This document shows, in pieces, positions 36,535 to 45,396 of a stretch of DNA of 64,000 nucleotides. The notes beneath the pieces are model-generated. The model did no database searches. It had not been told where the DNA came from and saw only the letters and a list, made by a program, of their open reading frames with translations. The translations under genes were made by a program, and so were the position numbers. The DNA comes from Terrabacter sp. Root181 (GTDB lineage: Bacteria > Actinomycetota > Actinomycetes > Actinomycetales > Dermatophilaceae): NCBI RefSeq assembly GCF_001428505.1, contig NZ_LMHU01000006.1, forward strand, positions 62,712 through 126,711. The letters are read 5' to 3'. The stretch's first letter is position 1, and every line of letters starts with the position of its first letter.

Positions 36535-37614
36535 ATGACCGAGCAGGACACCGTCGACCGCACCGCGGTCGACACCGACGACGCAGGCGTGCCCGCGCAG
36601 GCCCCGGAGGCGGAGTCACCGGACGCGCTCACGCCCGCCGCGGTCGCCCCTGCGGCGCCCGGCGCGCCCGCGGAGGAGCTGACACCCGGCGGTGTCATCA
36701 CGCGCCGCTCCGCCGCGCCCTTCGAGGTGCACCTCGACGTCTTCTCGGGGCCCTTCGACCTGCTGCTCGGCCTCATCAGCAAGCACAAGCTCGACATCAC
36801 CGAGGTGGCCCTCGCCAAGGTCACCGACGAGTTCGTCGCCCACATCAAGACCGCGCAGGCGGCCGACAGCGACTGGGACCTCGGGCAGGCCTCCGAGTTC
36901 CTGCTCATCGCCGCCACCCTGCTCGACCTCAAGGCATCGCGCCTGCTCCCGCAGTCCGGCCCGCAGGACGACGAGGACCTCGCGCTCATCGAGGCGCGCG
37001 ACCTGCTCTTCGCGCGACTGCTCCAGTACCGCGCCTACAAGGACATCGCCGCCACGTTCCGCGAGCGGATGGCGACGGCCGGGCGCATCACCCCACGTCA
37101 GGCGGGTCTCGAGCCGGAGTTCGCGAGCCTGCTGCCCGAGCTCGTCATCGCCATCACGCCCGAGCAGTTCGCGATGATCGCAGCGCGGACGATGACGCCG
37201 AAGATCGCGCCGACCGTCGGCCTCGAGCACCTGCACGCGCCCCAGGTCAGCGTCCGGGAGCAGGCCGCGATCATCGTGGACCGGCTGCGCCACCGCGGCC
37301 AGGTCTCGTTCCGGAGCCTCGTGGCCGACGCCGACAGCACGCTCGTCATCGTCGCGCGGTTCCTGGCCCTGCTCGAGCTGTTCAAGGAGGCGGCGATCGC
37401 CTTCGAGCAGGCCGAGGCCCTCGGCGAGCTCGACATCCGCTGGACGGGCACCGAAGCCGGCGACATCGCGATCGACGACGAGTTCGACGAGGACGACGAG
37501 ACGGACGAGACGGACGAGTTCGACGAAGACGACGAGGCCGACGGCGAGCCCGCAGAGGGCACCGAGGAGACGGGTGGCGACGCCACCCCACGAACAGGAG
37601 CACACGATGAGTGA
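36535..37614 (+). CDS. scpA: Segregation and condensation protein A
   Basis: 359 aa. Kleisin that bridges the SMC heads. The conserved start is FEVHLDVFSGPFDLLLGLIS (about 62-81), followed by KHKLDITEVALAKVTDEF, and the C-terminal winged helix with VSFRSLVADADSTLVIVARFLALLEL. A 55-residue N-terminal Ala/Pro extension and a 45-residue Asp/Glu-rich tail are added. It overlaps scpB by 8 nt and lies 14 nt after parA. Confidence 0.93.
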   Translation: MTEQDTVDRTAVDTDDAGVPAQAPEAESPDALTPAAVAPAAPGAPAEELTPGGVITRRSAAPFEVHLDVFSGPFDLLLGLISKHKLDITEVALAKVTDEFVAHIKTAQAADSDWDLGQASEFLLIAATLLDLKASRLLPQSGPQDDEDLALIEARDLLFARLLQYRAYKDIAATFRERMATAGRITPRQAGLEPEFASLLPELVIAITPEQFAMIAARTMTPKIAPTVGLEHLHAPQVSVREQAAIIVDRLRHRGQVSFRSLVADADSTLVIVARFLALLELFKEAAIAFEQAEALGELDIRWTGTEAGDIAIDDEFDEDDETDETDEFDEDDEADGEPAEGTEETGGDATPRTGAHDE

Positions 37615-38263
37615 CCAGTCGGCGCAGGGGCCCGACGCGACCACCGAGCCCGAGGTGCTCGTGGAGCGCGAGGGTGCCGACGAGCAGATCGCCTTCGACA
37701 TCAACGACTTCCCGGGCGGTGCCCGCTCGGCCCTCGAGGCCGTGCTCATGGTCGTCGACGAGCCGGTCACCGAGGTGGCCCTCGCGTCGGCGCTCGAGCT
37801 GCCCGTCGACGACGTGCGCGGTCACCTGCACGCCCTCGAGGAGGAGTATGCCGCCGCGCAGCGCGGCTTCACCCTGCGCAGCGTCGCGGGTGGATGGCGC
37901 GTCTACAGCCGGTCCGACTTCGCGCCCGTGGTGGAGAAGTTCGTGCTCGACGGGCAGCAGGCCAAGCTGACCCAGGCCTCGCTCGAGACGCTCGCCGTCA
38001 TCGCCTACCGCCAGCCGGTCTCCCGGGCGCGGGTCAGCGCCGTGCGCGGCGTCAACGTCGACGGCGTCGTGCGAACGCTGACGTCGCGCGGCCTCATCGA
38101 GGAGGTCGAGGACGTGGGCGAGAGCGGCGCCATGCTCTTCCGCACGACCCCCTACTTCCTCCAGCGGATGGGGTTGTCGTCCCTCGACGACCTCCCGGCG
38201 CTGGCGCCCTACCTACCGGACGCCGACGTCATCGACGAGCTCATCGAGGAAGGACACGCATGA
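37607..38263 (+). CDS. scpB: Segregation and condensation protein B
   Basis: 218 aa. Partner of ScpA, two winged helices. Typical segments: ALEAVLMVVDEPVTEVALA (about 42-60), FTLRSVAGGWRVYSR, LETLAVIAYRQPVSRARVSA (about 127-146) and GRI-type TLTSRGLIEEVED. Start ATG 37607 has ACAGGAG ahead and overlaps scpA. It overlaps the next gene by 4 nt, forming one unit parA-scpA-scpB-pseudouridine synthase. Confidence 0.94.
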   Translation: MSDQSAQGPDATTEPEVLVEREGADEQIAFDINDFPGGARSALEAVLMVVDEPVTEVALASALELPVDDVRGHLHALEEEYAAAQRGFTLRSVAGGWRVYSRSDFAPVVEKFVLDGQQAKLTQASLETLAVIAYRQPVSRARVSAVRGVNVDGVVRTLTSRGLIEEVEDVGESGAMLFRTTPYFLQRMGLSSLDDLPALAPYLPDADVIDELIEEGHA

Positions 38264-39216
38264 GCGAGTACTCCAGGTCACCCCGCCAGCCGCGCAAGAA
38301 GGACTCCGGGCCCACCGGAGGCCCTGGCGGCGCACGCCGTGGCGGGCGACCCGTCGCAGGCGGCAAGAGCGGCGGAAGCAAGGGCGGAAGCGGCAAGGCG
38401 TCGGGTCCCCGCTTCGCGGGCTCGACCAAGGCCAGCCAGCCCACCAAGCTGCCCGAGCGCAAGGCCACGCCCGAGATCGACGTGCACGACCCCGACGGCG
38501 TGCGGCTGCAGAAGCTCATGGCCGCCGGCGGTGTCGGCTCGCGCCGCGTCTGCGAGAACCTCATCGAGCAGGGACGCGTCGAGGTCGACGGCCAGGTCGT
38601 CACCGAGCTCGGCGTGCGCATCAACCCGCGCAGCCAGGTCGTCCACGTCGACGGCGTGCGCGTCAACCTCGACGAGGACCGCGTCTACCTCGCCTTCAAC
38701 AAGCCCAAGGGCGTCGTCACGACGATGCACGACGAGCTGGGTCGCATCTCGCTGGCCGACTACGTCGGCAACCGCGAGGAGCGGCTCTTCCACGTCGGTC
38801 GTCTCGACGCCGACACCGAGGGCCTGCTCCTGCTCACGAACGACGGCGACCTCGCCCACCGGCTGCAGCACCCGGCATACGGCGTGCTCAAGACCTATGT
38901 CGCGACGATCCGTGGACCGGTGCAGCGTGACGTCGGCAAGCGCCTGCGTGAGGGTGTCGAGCTCGAGGACGGACCCGTGAGCGTCGACTCGTTCAGGATC
39001 GTCGACCACCAGCCGGGCAAGGCCATGGTCGAGGTGGTGCTGCACGAGGGCCGGAAGCACGTCGTGCGCCGCATGCTCGAGGCCGTGGGGCACCCGGTCC
39101 TCGAGCTCGTCCGCACGGAGGTCGGTCCGATCCGTCTCGCCGACCTCAAGTCCGGGCGCACCCGCCGTCTCAACAAGGCCGAGATCGGGGCGCTCTACAA
39201 GGCCGCCGGTCTGTGA
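38260..39216 (+). CDS. rluB: 23S rRNA pseudouridine synthase (RluB type)
   Basis: 318 aa. S4 RNA-binding domain (VRLQKLMAAGGVGSRRVCEN, about 86-105), then the pseudouridine synthase domain with the catalytic Asp in HVGRLDADTEGLLLLTNDG (about 184-202) and VLHEGRKHVVRRML (about 264). The first 75 residues are a Gly/Lys/Arg-rich disordered tail. RluB-like enzymes modify helix 89/90 region uridines of 23S rRNA. The precise target is by analogy. Confidence 0.92.
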   Translation: MSEYSRSPRQPRKKDSGPTGGPGGARRGGRPVAGGKSGGSKGGSGKASGPRFAGSTKASQPTKLPERKATPEIDVHDPDGVRLQKLMAAGGVGSRRVCENLIEQGRVEVDGQVVTELGVRINPRSQVVHVDGVRVNLDEDRVYLAFNKPKGVVTTMHDELGRISLADYVGNREERLFHVGRLDADTEGLLLLTNDGDLAHRLQHPAYGVLKTYVATIRGPVQRDVGKRLREGVELEDGPVSVDSFRIVDHQPGKAMVEVVLHEGRKHVVRRMLEAVGHPVLELVRTEVGPIRLADLKSGRTRRLNKAEIGALYKAAGL

Positions 39217-39250
39217 TCCGGACGTCCGGGCCGTGGGACGACCCGCTCGC

Positions 39251-39256
39251 TACGCT
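39251..39256 (+). promoter_or_regulatory. -10 box of tyrA
   Basis: TACGCT, 6 nt before GTG 39263. Leaderless start predicted. Confidence 0.55.
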
Positions 39257-39262
39257 GACGGG

Positions 39263-40345
39263 GTGAGCACGCACGTCCGCATCGTCGGGGCAGGGCTGAT
39301 CGGGACAAGCCTGGGGATCGCCTTGTCCAACAGCGGATTTCGCGTGTCGCTCGAGGACCCGTCCCCGACGGCCGTCCGACTCGCACGCGACCTGCGTGCA
39401 GGTGAGATGGCCGAGGACGTGTCGGACCCGCCGGACGTCGTCGTCGTCGCGGCGCCCCCCGACGTGGCGGCTCGGGTCGTCGTCGACGCGCTGGGCCGGT
39501 GGCCTGACGCCGTCGTCACCGACGTCGCCTCCGTCAAGGAATCGCTGCTCCGTGTCGTGCTCGACTCGGGGGCCGACGCGAGCCGCTACGTCGGGTCGCA
39601 CCCGATGGCCGGCCGTGAGCGCTCCGGTGCCGCCGCCGCCCGCGCTGACCTCTTCGACGGTCGGGCGTGGGTCGTCGTGCCCCACGAGGCCTCGACCGAC
39701 GCCGCGGTGCGTCGCGTGCGTGAGCTCGCCCTCGCCGTGGGTTCCGCCGTACGGGTCATGCCGGCCCACGAGCACGACGAGGCGGTGGCGGCCGTGTCGC
39801 ACGTGCCCCAGCTGGCCGCGAGCATCGTCGCGGCGTGCCTGCGCGAGCTGCCCGAGTCCGCCGTCGGACTCGCCGGCCAGGGTCTGCGCGACGTGACGCG
39901 CATCGCCGCGAGCGACCCCCGCCTCTGGACACAGATCCTCGCCGGCAACGCCCCCGCCGTGCGCCATGTCCTGCGCCACGTCCGTGACCAGGTCGACGAC
40001 GTGGTCGCCGCCCTCGACGCCCTCGTCGACGCCGACGGCGCCGGGGCCCTCGGCACGCTGAGCCACGTCCTCGAGGCCGGCAACCTCGGGCACGCACGCA
40101 TCCCCGGCAAGCACGGCGCCGCCCCAGCGGCCTACGAGGTCGTCTCCGTCGTGGTCCCCGACGAGCCCGGGTCGCTCGCGCGGCTGCTCACCGACGTCGG
40201 TGACGCGGGCATCAACCTCGAGGACCTCCACCTCGAGCACGGGCTCGGCCAGGCCGTCGGCGTCGCGGAGATCTCGGTGGTGCCCGCCTCCGTCGAGCCG
40301 TTGCGCACCGCGCTCGCCCGCCTCGGCTGGCGCGTCCACGACTGA
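39263..40345 (+). CDS. tyrA: Prephenate dehydrogenase with ACT domain
   Basis: 360 aa. Makes 4-hydroxyphenylpyruvate (or arogenate product) for tyrosine. NAD-binding loop VRIVGAGLIGTSLGIALS (5-22), substrate segment YVGSHPMAGRERSG (about 113-126), GQGLRDVTRIAASDP (about 207). The C-terminal 75 residues form an ACT domain (VVPDEPGSLARLLTDVGDAG), which typically gives feedback control by tyrosine. Position between the pseudouridine synthase and cmk is common in actinobacteria. Confidence 0.94.
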   Translation: MSTHVRIVGAGLIGTSLGIALSNSGFRVSLEDPSPTAVRLARDLRAGEMAEDVSDPPDVVVVAAPPDVAARVVVDALGRWPDAVVTDVASVKESLLRVVLDSGADASRYVGSHPMAGRERSGAAAARADLFDGRAWVVVPHEASTDAAVRRVRELALAVGSAVRVMPAHEHDEAVAAVSHVPQLAASIVAACLRELPESAVGLAGQGLRDVTRIAASDPRLWTQILAGNAPAVRHVLRHVRDQVDDVVAALDALVDADGAGALGTLSHVLEAGNLGHARIPGKHGAAPAAYEVVSVVVPDEPGSLARLLTDVGDAGINLEDLHLEHGLGQAVGVAEISVVPASVEPLRTALARLGWRVHD

Positions 40346-40392
40346 CGGTCCCGGCCCCCCGGGCGGGTCCGGAGGCGGTCCGGTCGAGGCAC

Positions 40393-40398
40393 TATCGT
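40393..40398 (+). promoter_or_regulatory. -10 box of cmk
   Basis: TATCGT, 7 nt before ATG 40406. Leaderless start predicted. Confidence 0.5.
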
Positions 40399-40405
40399 CG
40401 TCCGC

Positions 40406-41113
40406 ATGCCGCAGACCCCCGAGGACCACCTGTCCGGTTTCGTCGTCGCCGTGGACGGGCCCTCCGGGTCCGGCAAGTCCAGTGTCAGCAAGCAGGTCGC
40501 GCGGTCCCTCGGCTACGGCTACCTCGACACCGGCGCGATGTACCGCGCGCTCACCTGGTGGTGCCTGCACGAAGGCGTCGACCTCACCGACGCCGAGGCC
40601 ATCACCGCTGCGGCACAGCGCTTTCCGCTGCACATCGGGACCGATCCCGATGCGCCCACGGTCGAGGTCGACGGCACCGACGTCGCCGCGGCGATCCGCG
40701 AGACCGGCATCTCGACCAACGTCTCCGCCGTCGCCACCGTCATCCCCGTGCGCGAGATCCTCCGGGTCCTGCAGCGCCGTCTCATCTCGGAGGCGGCCGG
40801 TTCCACGGGCGGCGTCGTCGCCGAAGGGCGAGACATCACCACCGTCGTCGCGCCCGACGCGCCCGTGCGCATCCTGTTGACCGCATCCGAGGAGGCGCGG
40901 CTCGCGCGGCGCTCCACCGAGCTGCACGGAGCCGCCGACGCGGACGCCGTGGCCGCCACCCGCTCGCAGATCGTCGACCGCGACAAGGCCGACTCCGCGG
41001 TGTCGGAGTTCACCGTGGCCGCCGACGGCGTCACGACGATCGACACGTCGCACCTCGACTTCGAGGGCTCGGTCGAGGCGGTGCTCCAGGTGGTCGAGGC
41101 GGCCCGGGCATGA
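40406..41113 (+). CDS. cmk: Cytidylate kinase
   Basis: 235 aa. Phosphorylates CMP/dCMP with ATP. P-loop VAVDGPSGSGKSSVSKQVA (about 14-32), GYLDTGAMYRALTW (about 39-52), and the conserved GGVVAEGRDITTVV (about 137) and RSQIVDRDKADSA (about 192) segments. The stop overlaps the next gene (ATGA), so cmk, the acyltransferase and possibly der belong together. Confidence 0.95.
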   Translation: MPQTPEDHLSGFVVAVDGPSGSGKSSVSKQVARSLGYGYLDTGAMYRALTWWCLHEGVDLTDAEAITAAAQRFPLHIGTDPDAPTVEVDGTDVAAAIRETGISTNVSAVATVIPVREILRVLQRRLISEAAGSTGGVVAEGRDITTVVAPDAPVRILLTASEEARLARRSTELHGAADADAVAATRSQIVDRDKADSAVSEFTVAADGVTTIDTSHLDFEGSVEAVLQVVEAARA

Positions 41114-41775
41114 GCCAGGCGGTCGCTCCCCACCCGAACCGGGCCCGGATCGGCCGCCCGATCGGCAAGGCCATCTTCAGCACGCTCTACCGCGGCACCG
41201 CCCTGCACCCCGAGCGCGTCCCGCCCACCGGGCCGGTGATCCTCGTGGCCAACCACGCGGCCTTCCTCGACGGGCCCCTCGTCTTCGGCCTGGCGCCGCG
41301 ACCCGTGAGCTTCCTCGTCAAGCAGGAGGCCTTCTCGGGCTTCTGGGGCTGGACGATCCGCAACGTCGGCCAGATCCCCATCGACCGGTCCGTCGGCGAC
41401 CGCGCCGCCCTCGCCTCGGCCAGCGCGGTCCTCGAGTGCGGGGGAGCGGTCGGGATCTTCCCCGAGGGCAACCGGGGCGACGGGGAGGTCCAGCAGGTCA
41501 ACCACGGAGCCGCCTGGATCGCGCTGCGCACCGATGCCCAGATCGTGCCGGTCGCCGTCAGCGGCACCCGCGTACTCGGTGCCACCAAGGACGACTGGCC
41601 GGCCTTCCGCTCGCGCCTGCTCGTCGACTTCGGTGACCCGTTCCGGCTCGCTGTCGACCCCGCTGTGCCGGGCCGCGACCGCCTCCGACTGGCCAGCGAC
41701 CGGCTGCGCGACGCCCTCGCGTCACATGTAGGCCGCTCGCGGGTGGAGAATGGTCCCTCAACAGACGTTCACTGA
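41110..41775 (+). CDS. PlsC-like 1-acylglycerol-phosphate acyltransferase
   Basis: 221 aa. H-x4-D box is VANHAAFLDGPLVF (about 47-60), the second box is IFPEGNRGDGEVQQV (about 115-129). Such enzymes acylate lysophosphatidic acid at the inner membrane. The substrate is not specified by sequence. It sits between cmk and der, where a lysophospholipid acyltransferase gene is common in actinobacteria. Its start overlaps cmk by 4 nt. Confidence 0.88.
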   Translation: MSQAVAPHPNRARIGRPIGKAIFSTLYRGTALHPERVPPTGPVILVANHAAFLDGPLVFGLAPRPVSFLVKQEAFSGFWGWTIRNVGQIPIDRSVGDRAALASASAVLECGGAVGIFPEGNRGDGEVQQVNHGAAWIALRTDAQIVPVAVSGTRVLGATKDDWPAFRSRLLVDFGDPFRLAVDPAVPGRDRLRLASDRLRDALASHVGRSRVENGPSTDVH

Positions 41776-41787
41776 TTCGAGGACACC

Positions 41788-43287
41788 GTGACTGACGAGA
41801 CCGCCCGCCCCACCGACGAGGGCGCTCCGATCTCGACCGCCGACCCCGCCGTCGACGACGCTGCCGTGGAACGCGCGCTGCGCGCCGGGCTCGACGACTT
41901 CGAGCTCAGCCCCGAGGACCAGGCGCTGCTGGATGCCCAGGGGCCGCTCTCCGACGACGGTGCGGCCCAGGGCCCGCTCCCCGTCGTGGCCGTGATCGGC
42001 CGACCCAACGTCGGCAAGTCGAGCCTCGTCAACCGCATCCTGCGACGCCGGGAGGCCGTCGTCGAGGACGTGCCCGGCGTGACCCGCGACCGCGTCTCCT
42101 ACGAGGCCGAGTGGGGTGGACGTCGCTTCACCATCGTCGACACCGGCGGCTGGGAGGCCGACGCCACGGGGATCCACCTCCGCGTCGCCGAGCAGGCCGA
42201 GATCGCGATCGACCTCGCCGACGTCGTCATGTTCGTGGTGGACGCCACGGTCGGCGCCACCGACGACGACGAGGCGGTCGTCAAGCTGCTCCGCCGCTCG
42301 GGCAAGCCCGTCGTGCTGGTCGCCAACAAGGTCGACGACCAGCGCGGCGAGGCCGACGCCGCGATGCTGTGGAGCCTCGGGCTGGGGCAGCCTTTCCCCG
42401 TCTCGGCCGTGCACGGCCGCGGTAGCGGCGACGCGCTCGACGCCGTGCTCGAAGTGCTGCCCGACGTGTCGGCGCACGGCGCGTACGCCCAGGGCGGCCC
42501 CCGCCGGGTCGCCCTCGTCGGCCGACCCAACGTCGGCAAGTCCAGCCTGCTCAACCGTCTGGCGGGCTCGGAGCGCGTCGTCGTCGACAACGTCGCCGGC
42601 ACCACCCGCGACCCCGTGGACGAGCTGATCGAGCTCGGCGGCAAGACGTGGCGCTTCGTCGACACGGCCGGCATCCGCCGCCGCGTGCACCAGAGCCGCG
42701 GCGCGGACTTCTACGCGTCACTGCGCACCCAGACCGCCCTGGAGAAGGCCGAGGTGGCCGTGGTGCTCATCGACGCCGAGGAGCCGATCGCTGAGCAGGA
42801 CATCCGAGTCGTGCAGCAGGTCATCGACTCCGGCCGTGCCCTCGTCATCGCCTACAACAAGTGGGACAACCTCGACGAGGAGCGCCGCTACTACCTCGAG
42901 CGCGAGATCGAGAAGGAGCTGGTCCAGGTGCCGTGGGCCCCCCGGGCCAACATCTCGGCGCGCACGGGCCGCCACATGGACCGCCTCGTGCCCGCCATCG
43001 AGACCGCACTCGAGTCGTGGGACACCCGCGTCCCGACCGGGCGGCTCAACGCCTTCCTCGGCGAGATCGTGGCATCCCACCCGCACCCGCTGCGTGGTGG
43101 CAAGCAGCCCCGCATCCTCTTCGCGACCCAGGCCTCGACCCGTCCGCCGCGTTTCGTGATCTTCGCGTCGGGCTTCATCGAGGCCGGCTACCGCCGCTTC
43201 ATCGAGCGCCGGCTGCGCGAGCAGTTCGGCTTCGAGGGCACGCCGATCGAGGTCTCGGTGCGCGTCCGCGAGAAGCGCCGCCGCTGA
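41788..43287 (+). CDS. der: Ribosome-assembly GTPase Der (EngA)
   Basis: 499 aa with two G domains in tandem. G1 loops are [17 protein letters not shown] (about 70) and [17 protein letters not shown] (about 244), with DTGG and DTAG G3 motifs and VANKVDD / YNKWDN G4 motifs. The C-terminal KH-like domain ends in [11 protein letters not shown]. It is needed for 50S subunit maturation. An acidic N-terminal extension of about 65 residues precedes the first G domain. Start GTG 41788 follows GAGGAC. Confidence 0.96.
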   Translation: MTDETARPTDEGAPISTADPAVDDAAVERALRAGLDDFELSPEDQALLDAQGPLSDDGAAQGPLPVVAVIGRPNVGKSSLVNRILRRREAVVEDVPGVTRDRVSYEAEWGGRRFTIVDTGGWEADATGIHLRVAEQAEIAIDLADVVMFVVDATVGATDDDEAVVKLLRRSGKPVVLVANKVDDQRGEADAAMLWSLGLGQPFPVSAVHGRGSGDALDAVLEVLPDVSAHGAYAQGGPRRVALVGRPNVGKSSLLNRLAGSERVVVDNVAGTTRDPVDELIELGGKTWRFVDTAGIRRRVHQSRGADFYASLRTQTALEKAEVAVVLIDAEEPIAEQDIRVVQQVIDSGRALVIAYNKWDNLDEERRYYLEREIEKELVQVPWAPRANISARTGRHMDRLVPAIETALESWDTRVPTGRLNAFLGEIVASHPHPLRGGKQPRILFATQASTRPPRFVIFASGFIEAGYRRFIERRLREQFGFEGTPIEVSVRVREKRRR

Positions 43288-43320
43288 CGGAGCGGGCACG
43301 GGGCCGCCCACGGGGGCCGA

Positions 43321-43351
43321 TTGGGACCAGCGGCATCGGGTGCGCTAATGT
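43321..43351 (+). promoter_or_regulatory. Probable tRNA-Pro promoter
   Basis: TAATGT at 43346-43351, with TTGGGA at 43321-43326 as a possible -35 (19-nt spacing, longer than ideal). The tRNA begins 22 nt further on. Confidence 0.4.
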
Positions 43352-43373
43352 TCCTTTCGCCCCGAGGGGCATT

Positions 43374-43447
<74 letters not shown>

Positions 43448-43452
43448 CCGAT

Positions 43453-43496
43453 CGACGAAGGGCCGCACTCTCCACCGAGAGTGCGGCCCTTCGTCG
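43453..43496 (+). terminator. tRNA-Pro terminator
   Basis: Perfect 20-bp stem (43453-43472 / 43477-43496) with a CACC loop, 5 nt after the tRNA. Confidence 0.85.
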
Positions 43497-43592
43497 TCGG
43501 TGCGGGTGCCCGTGCGAGGAGCCGAGGGCACCCGGCTCCGAGTGGCCCGAATCCGATTGTGGTGCAAGGTGTCCCGGCTGCCACTGCAAGGA

Positions 43593-44427
43593 CTGCCTGC
43601 GGGCGGCAGCCGGACCCTCGGGGGCGGCTCGGCCACCTGCGCGGTCAGCCACCCCTCCGCAGGCACGCGCAGCATCACCGCGGTCTATGACGGGTCGCCC
43701 GACCACCTCACCTCCACCTCGGCGGCCGTCAGCCAGGTCGTGGGGGGCCGCCACGAGGGCGGGCCTGACGACCTCGGCGACGACGGTCCGGACGGGCCAG
43801 GGTGTCACCTACACCGCCACGGTGGCCGCCGCCGCGCCCGGCGGGGGAGTGCCGACCGGCACTGTCACGTTCAGGGACGGCACGACGGTGATCGGCTGCT
43901 CGGCGGGCTCCCAGACCCTGAACGCCTCGGGGATCGCCACCTGCACGACGACCTTCCCGACTCCCGGCTCAGGATCGGTCACGGCGACGTATGCCGGCAC
44001 CGCCAGCCACACGGCGTCGACGTCCACGACGGTGACCCAGGGCGTCGTCAACGCACAGGCAGTCGGGCTCGTCTTCTCCGGGGCCACACTCAACGGCACC
44101 TCGGTCACGCCCAGCTGCAGGGGCGCCGTCGGGTCGTCGTACGGCTGCACCGTCTCGGGCGGCGGCAACAACGCCGTCGTGGTGGCGAACGTCGGGTTCG
44201 GCAACAGTGCGGGCGGGGCGGTGTCCTACAGCGGCGCGACGGAGACGCTCTCCTGGTCCGCCACCGGCAAGAACACGGGGAGCGGGACCGTCACCGTGGC
44301 CCCGAACGCCACCGCCTCGACCGGCACCGTCTCGGCGACGAAGAACGGCGTGAACGCGGCGGCCGTCACGGTGAGGTTCACCGAGTCCGGTGGCGCGACG
44401 TGGACGGCCGTCCTGACCGTCTCCTGA
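43593..44427 (+). pseudogene. Ig-like repeat protein remnant, frameshifted
   Basis: Two Ig-like repeats of the bacterial surface-protein type are visible in different frames. The first (SATCAVSHPSAGTRSITAVY with DGSPDHLTSTSAAVSQVV) runs to a six-G run at 43742-43747. The sequence then continues sensibly only in the next frame (TGQGVTYTATV, GTVTFRDGTTVIGCSAGSQ, then SITATYAG-like SVTATYAGTASHTAS) to the stop at 44425. Removing one G would join them. No start codon, signal peptide or ribosome site is found upstream, where the tRNA-Pro terminator lies, so the 5' end is missing as well. The C-terminal 115 residues are Gly/Thr/Ser-rich and unrecognised. The 96 nt between 43497 and 43592 hold nothing recognisable. 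Confidence 0.7.
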
Positions 44428-44466
44428 CCGTCCTCGGGGCCGGCCACAGTCCCGGTGGACGGGGCG

Positions 44467-45270
44467 TCAGACGCGGCTGCTCAGCGTGCGGGCGCGGGCG
44501 CGGACGGCCTTGAGGCCCTTGCGCGTGCGTCGCCGCGCACCGGCGTAGATCTCCCGGCTGCGTGAGGGCCTGCTGTCCGGGTCGACCGTCAGGGTCCAGT
44601 AGTCCGTGGACTTCTTGACCGAGGCCGCGGTCGGCTTGCGGTAGGGCGGGTCCAGGGTGAGGTGAGGACGCTCCCAGGCCACGTTGCGCTTGACGACCTT
44701 GGCCGGCGCGCCCGCACCGACGACGTTGTTGGGCAGCGAGCGCGTCACGACCGAGCGCATACCGACGACGGTGCCGTCGCCGATGGTCACACCCCCGAGC
44801 ACGCAGGCACCGAGGCCGAGCCACACGTGGTTGCCGATGACGATCGACCGGGCCGCGTTGACCCTCTTGCCCGTGCGGACGTCGAAGATCGGGTGGCCGT
44901 CGTCGGCGCGGATCTGGATGTCGGAGGCGATCATCACGTCGTCGCCGATGGTGATCGACGTGCCCTCCGCGGTCGACATGGCCACGGTGGTCGTCGACGA
45001 CACGTTCTTGCCGATGCGCACCTGGCAGCCGTCACCGACGCGGATCGCCGCTCGCAGCCCAGGCACGCCTCGGCTGCTGCCGATCTCCACGAGGCCGTCG
45101 TCGCAGTCGAAGTCGACGAAGAGCTGGGCGATGTTCTGCTGGGTCGCCACGCGCAGGACGTTGTTGCGCCCGCGGAACTTGATGCGGATGTTCTTGTCGA
45201 CGGTGCCGCCGAACTCGATGCGGTTTCCCCGGTCGTCGTCGTACGCCTCGAGGGTCGTCACGTGGTTCAT
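44467..45270 (-). CDS. Hexapeptide-repeat acyltransferase
   Basis: 267 aa. A left-handed beta-helix acetyltransferase. The hexapeptide stretch runs from about residue 75 to 190 with ITIGDDVMIASDIQI, RSIVIGNHVWLGLGACVLGG and VTIGDGTVVGMRSVVTR (the last two split), ending in the typical VVGAGAPAKVVKRNVAW. Such enzymes O-acetylate sugars in capsules or exopolysaccharide. Its acceptor is unknown. The Arg/Lys-rich C-terminal tail may bind the membrane or nucleic acid. It has its own promoter and no operon partner. Confidence 0.85.
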   Translation of the reverse strand: MNHVTTLEAYDDDRGNRIEFGGTVDKNIRIKFRGRNNVLRVATQQNIAQLFVDFDCDDGLVEIGSSRGVPGLRAAIRVGDGCQVRIGKNVSSTTTVAMSTAEGTSITIGDDVMIASDIQIRADDGHPIFDVRTGKRVNAARSIVIGNHVWLGLGACVLGGVTIGDGTVVGMRSVVTRSLPNNVVGAGAPAKVVKRNVAWERPHLTLDPPYRKPTAASVKKSTDYWTLTVDPDSRPSRSREIYAGARRRTRKGLKAVRARARTLSSRV

Positions 45271-45277
45271 GGCGGCG

Positions 45278-45306
45278 AGCCTAGTGGTTCCTGAGAACTG
45301 GTTGAA
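45278..45306 (-). promoter_or_regulatory. Promoter of the hexapeptide acyltransferase
   Basis: On the minus strand TTCAAC (45306-45301) and TAGGCT (45283-45278), 17 nt apart, lie 7 nt before the ATG. Leaderless start predicted. Confidence 0.55.
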
Positions 45307-45356
45307 AGCCTCACGAGTCCCAGCCGACGTGACCTGCGGTGACGTCGTGACCGGGT

Positions 45357-45396
45357 GCGGATGTCCGCCACCTCGGCTCAGGAGGCGGACATCCGC
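45357..45396 (-). terminator. Terminator of the YibE/F gene
   Basis: Perfect 13-bp arms GCGGATGTCCGCC / GGCGGACATCCGC with a 14-nt loop. The right arm overlaps the last codons of the gene. Confidence 0.65.
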
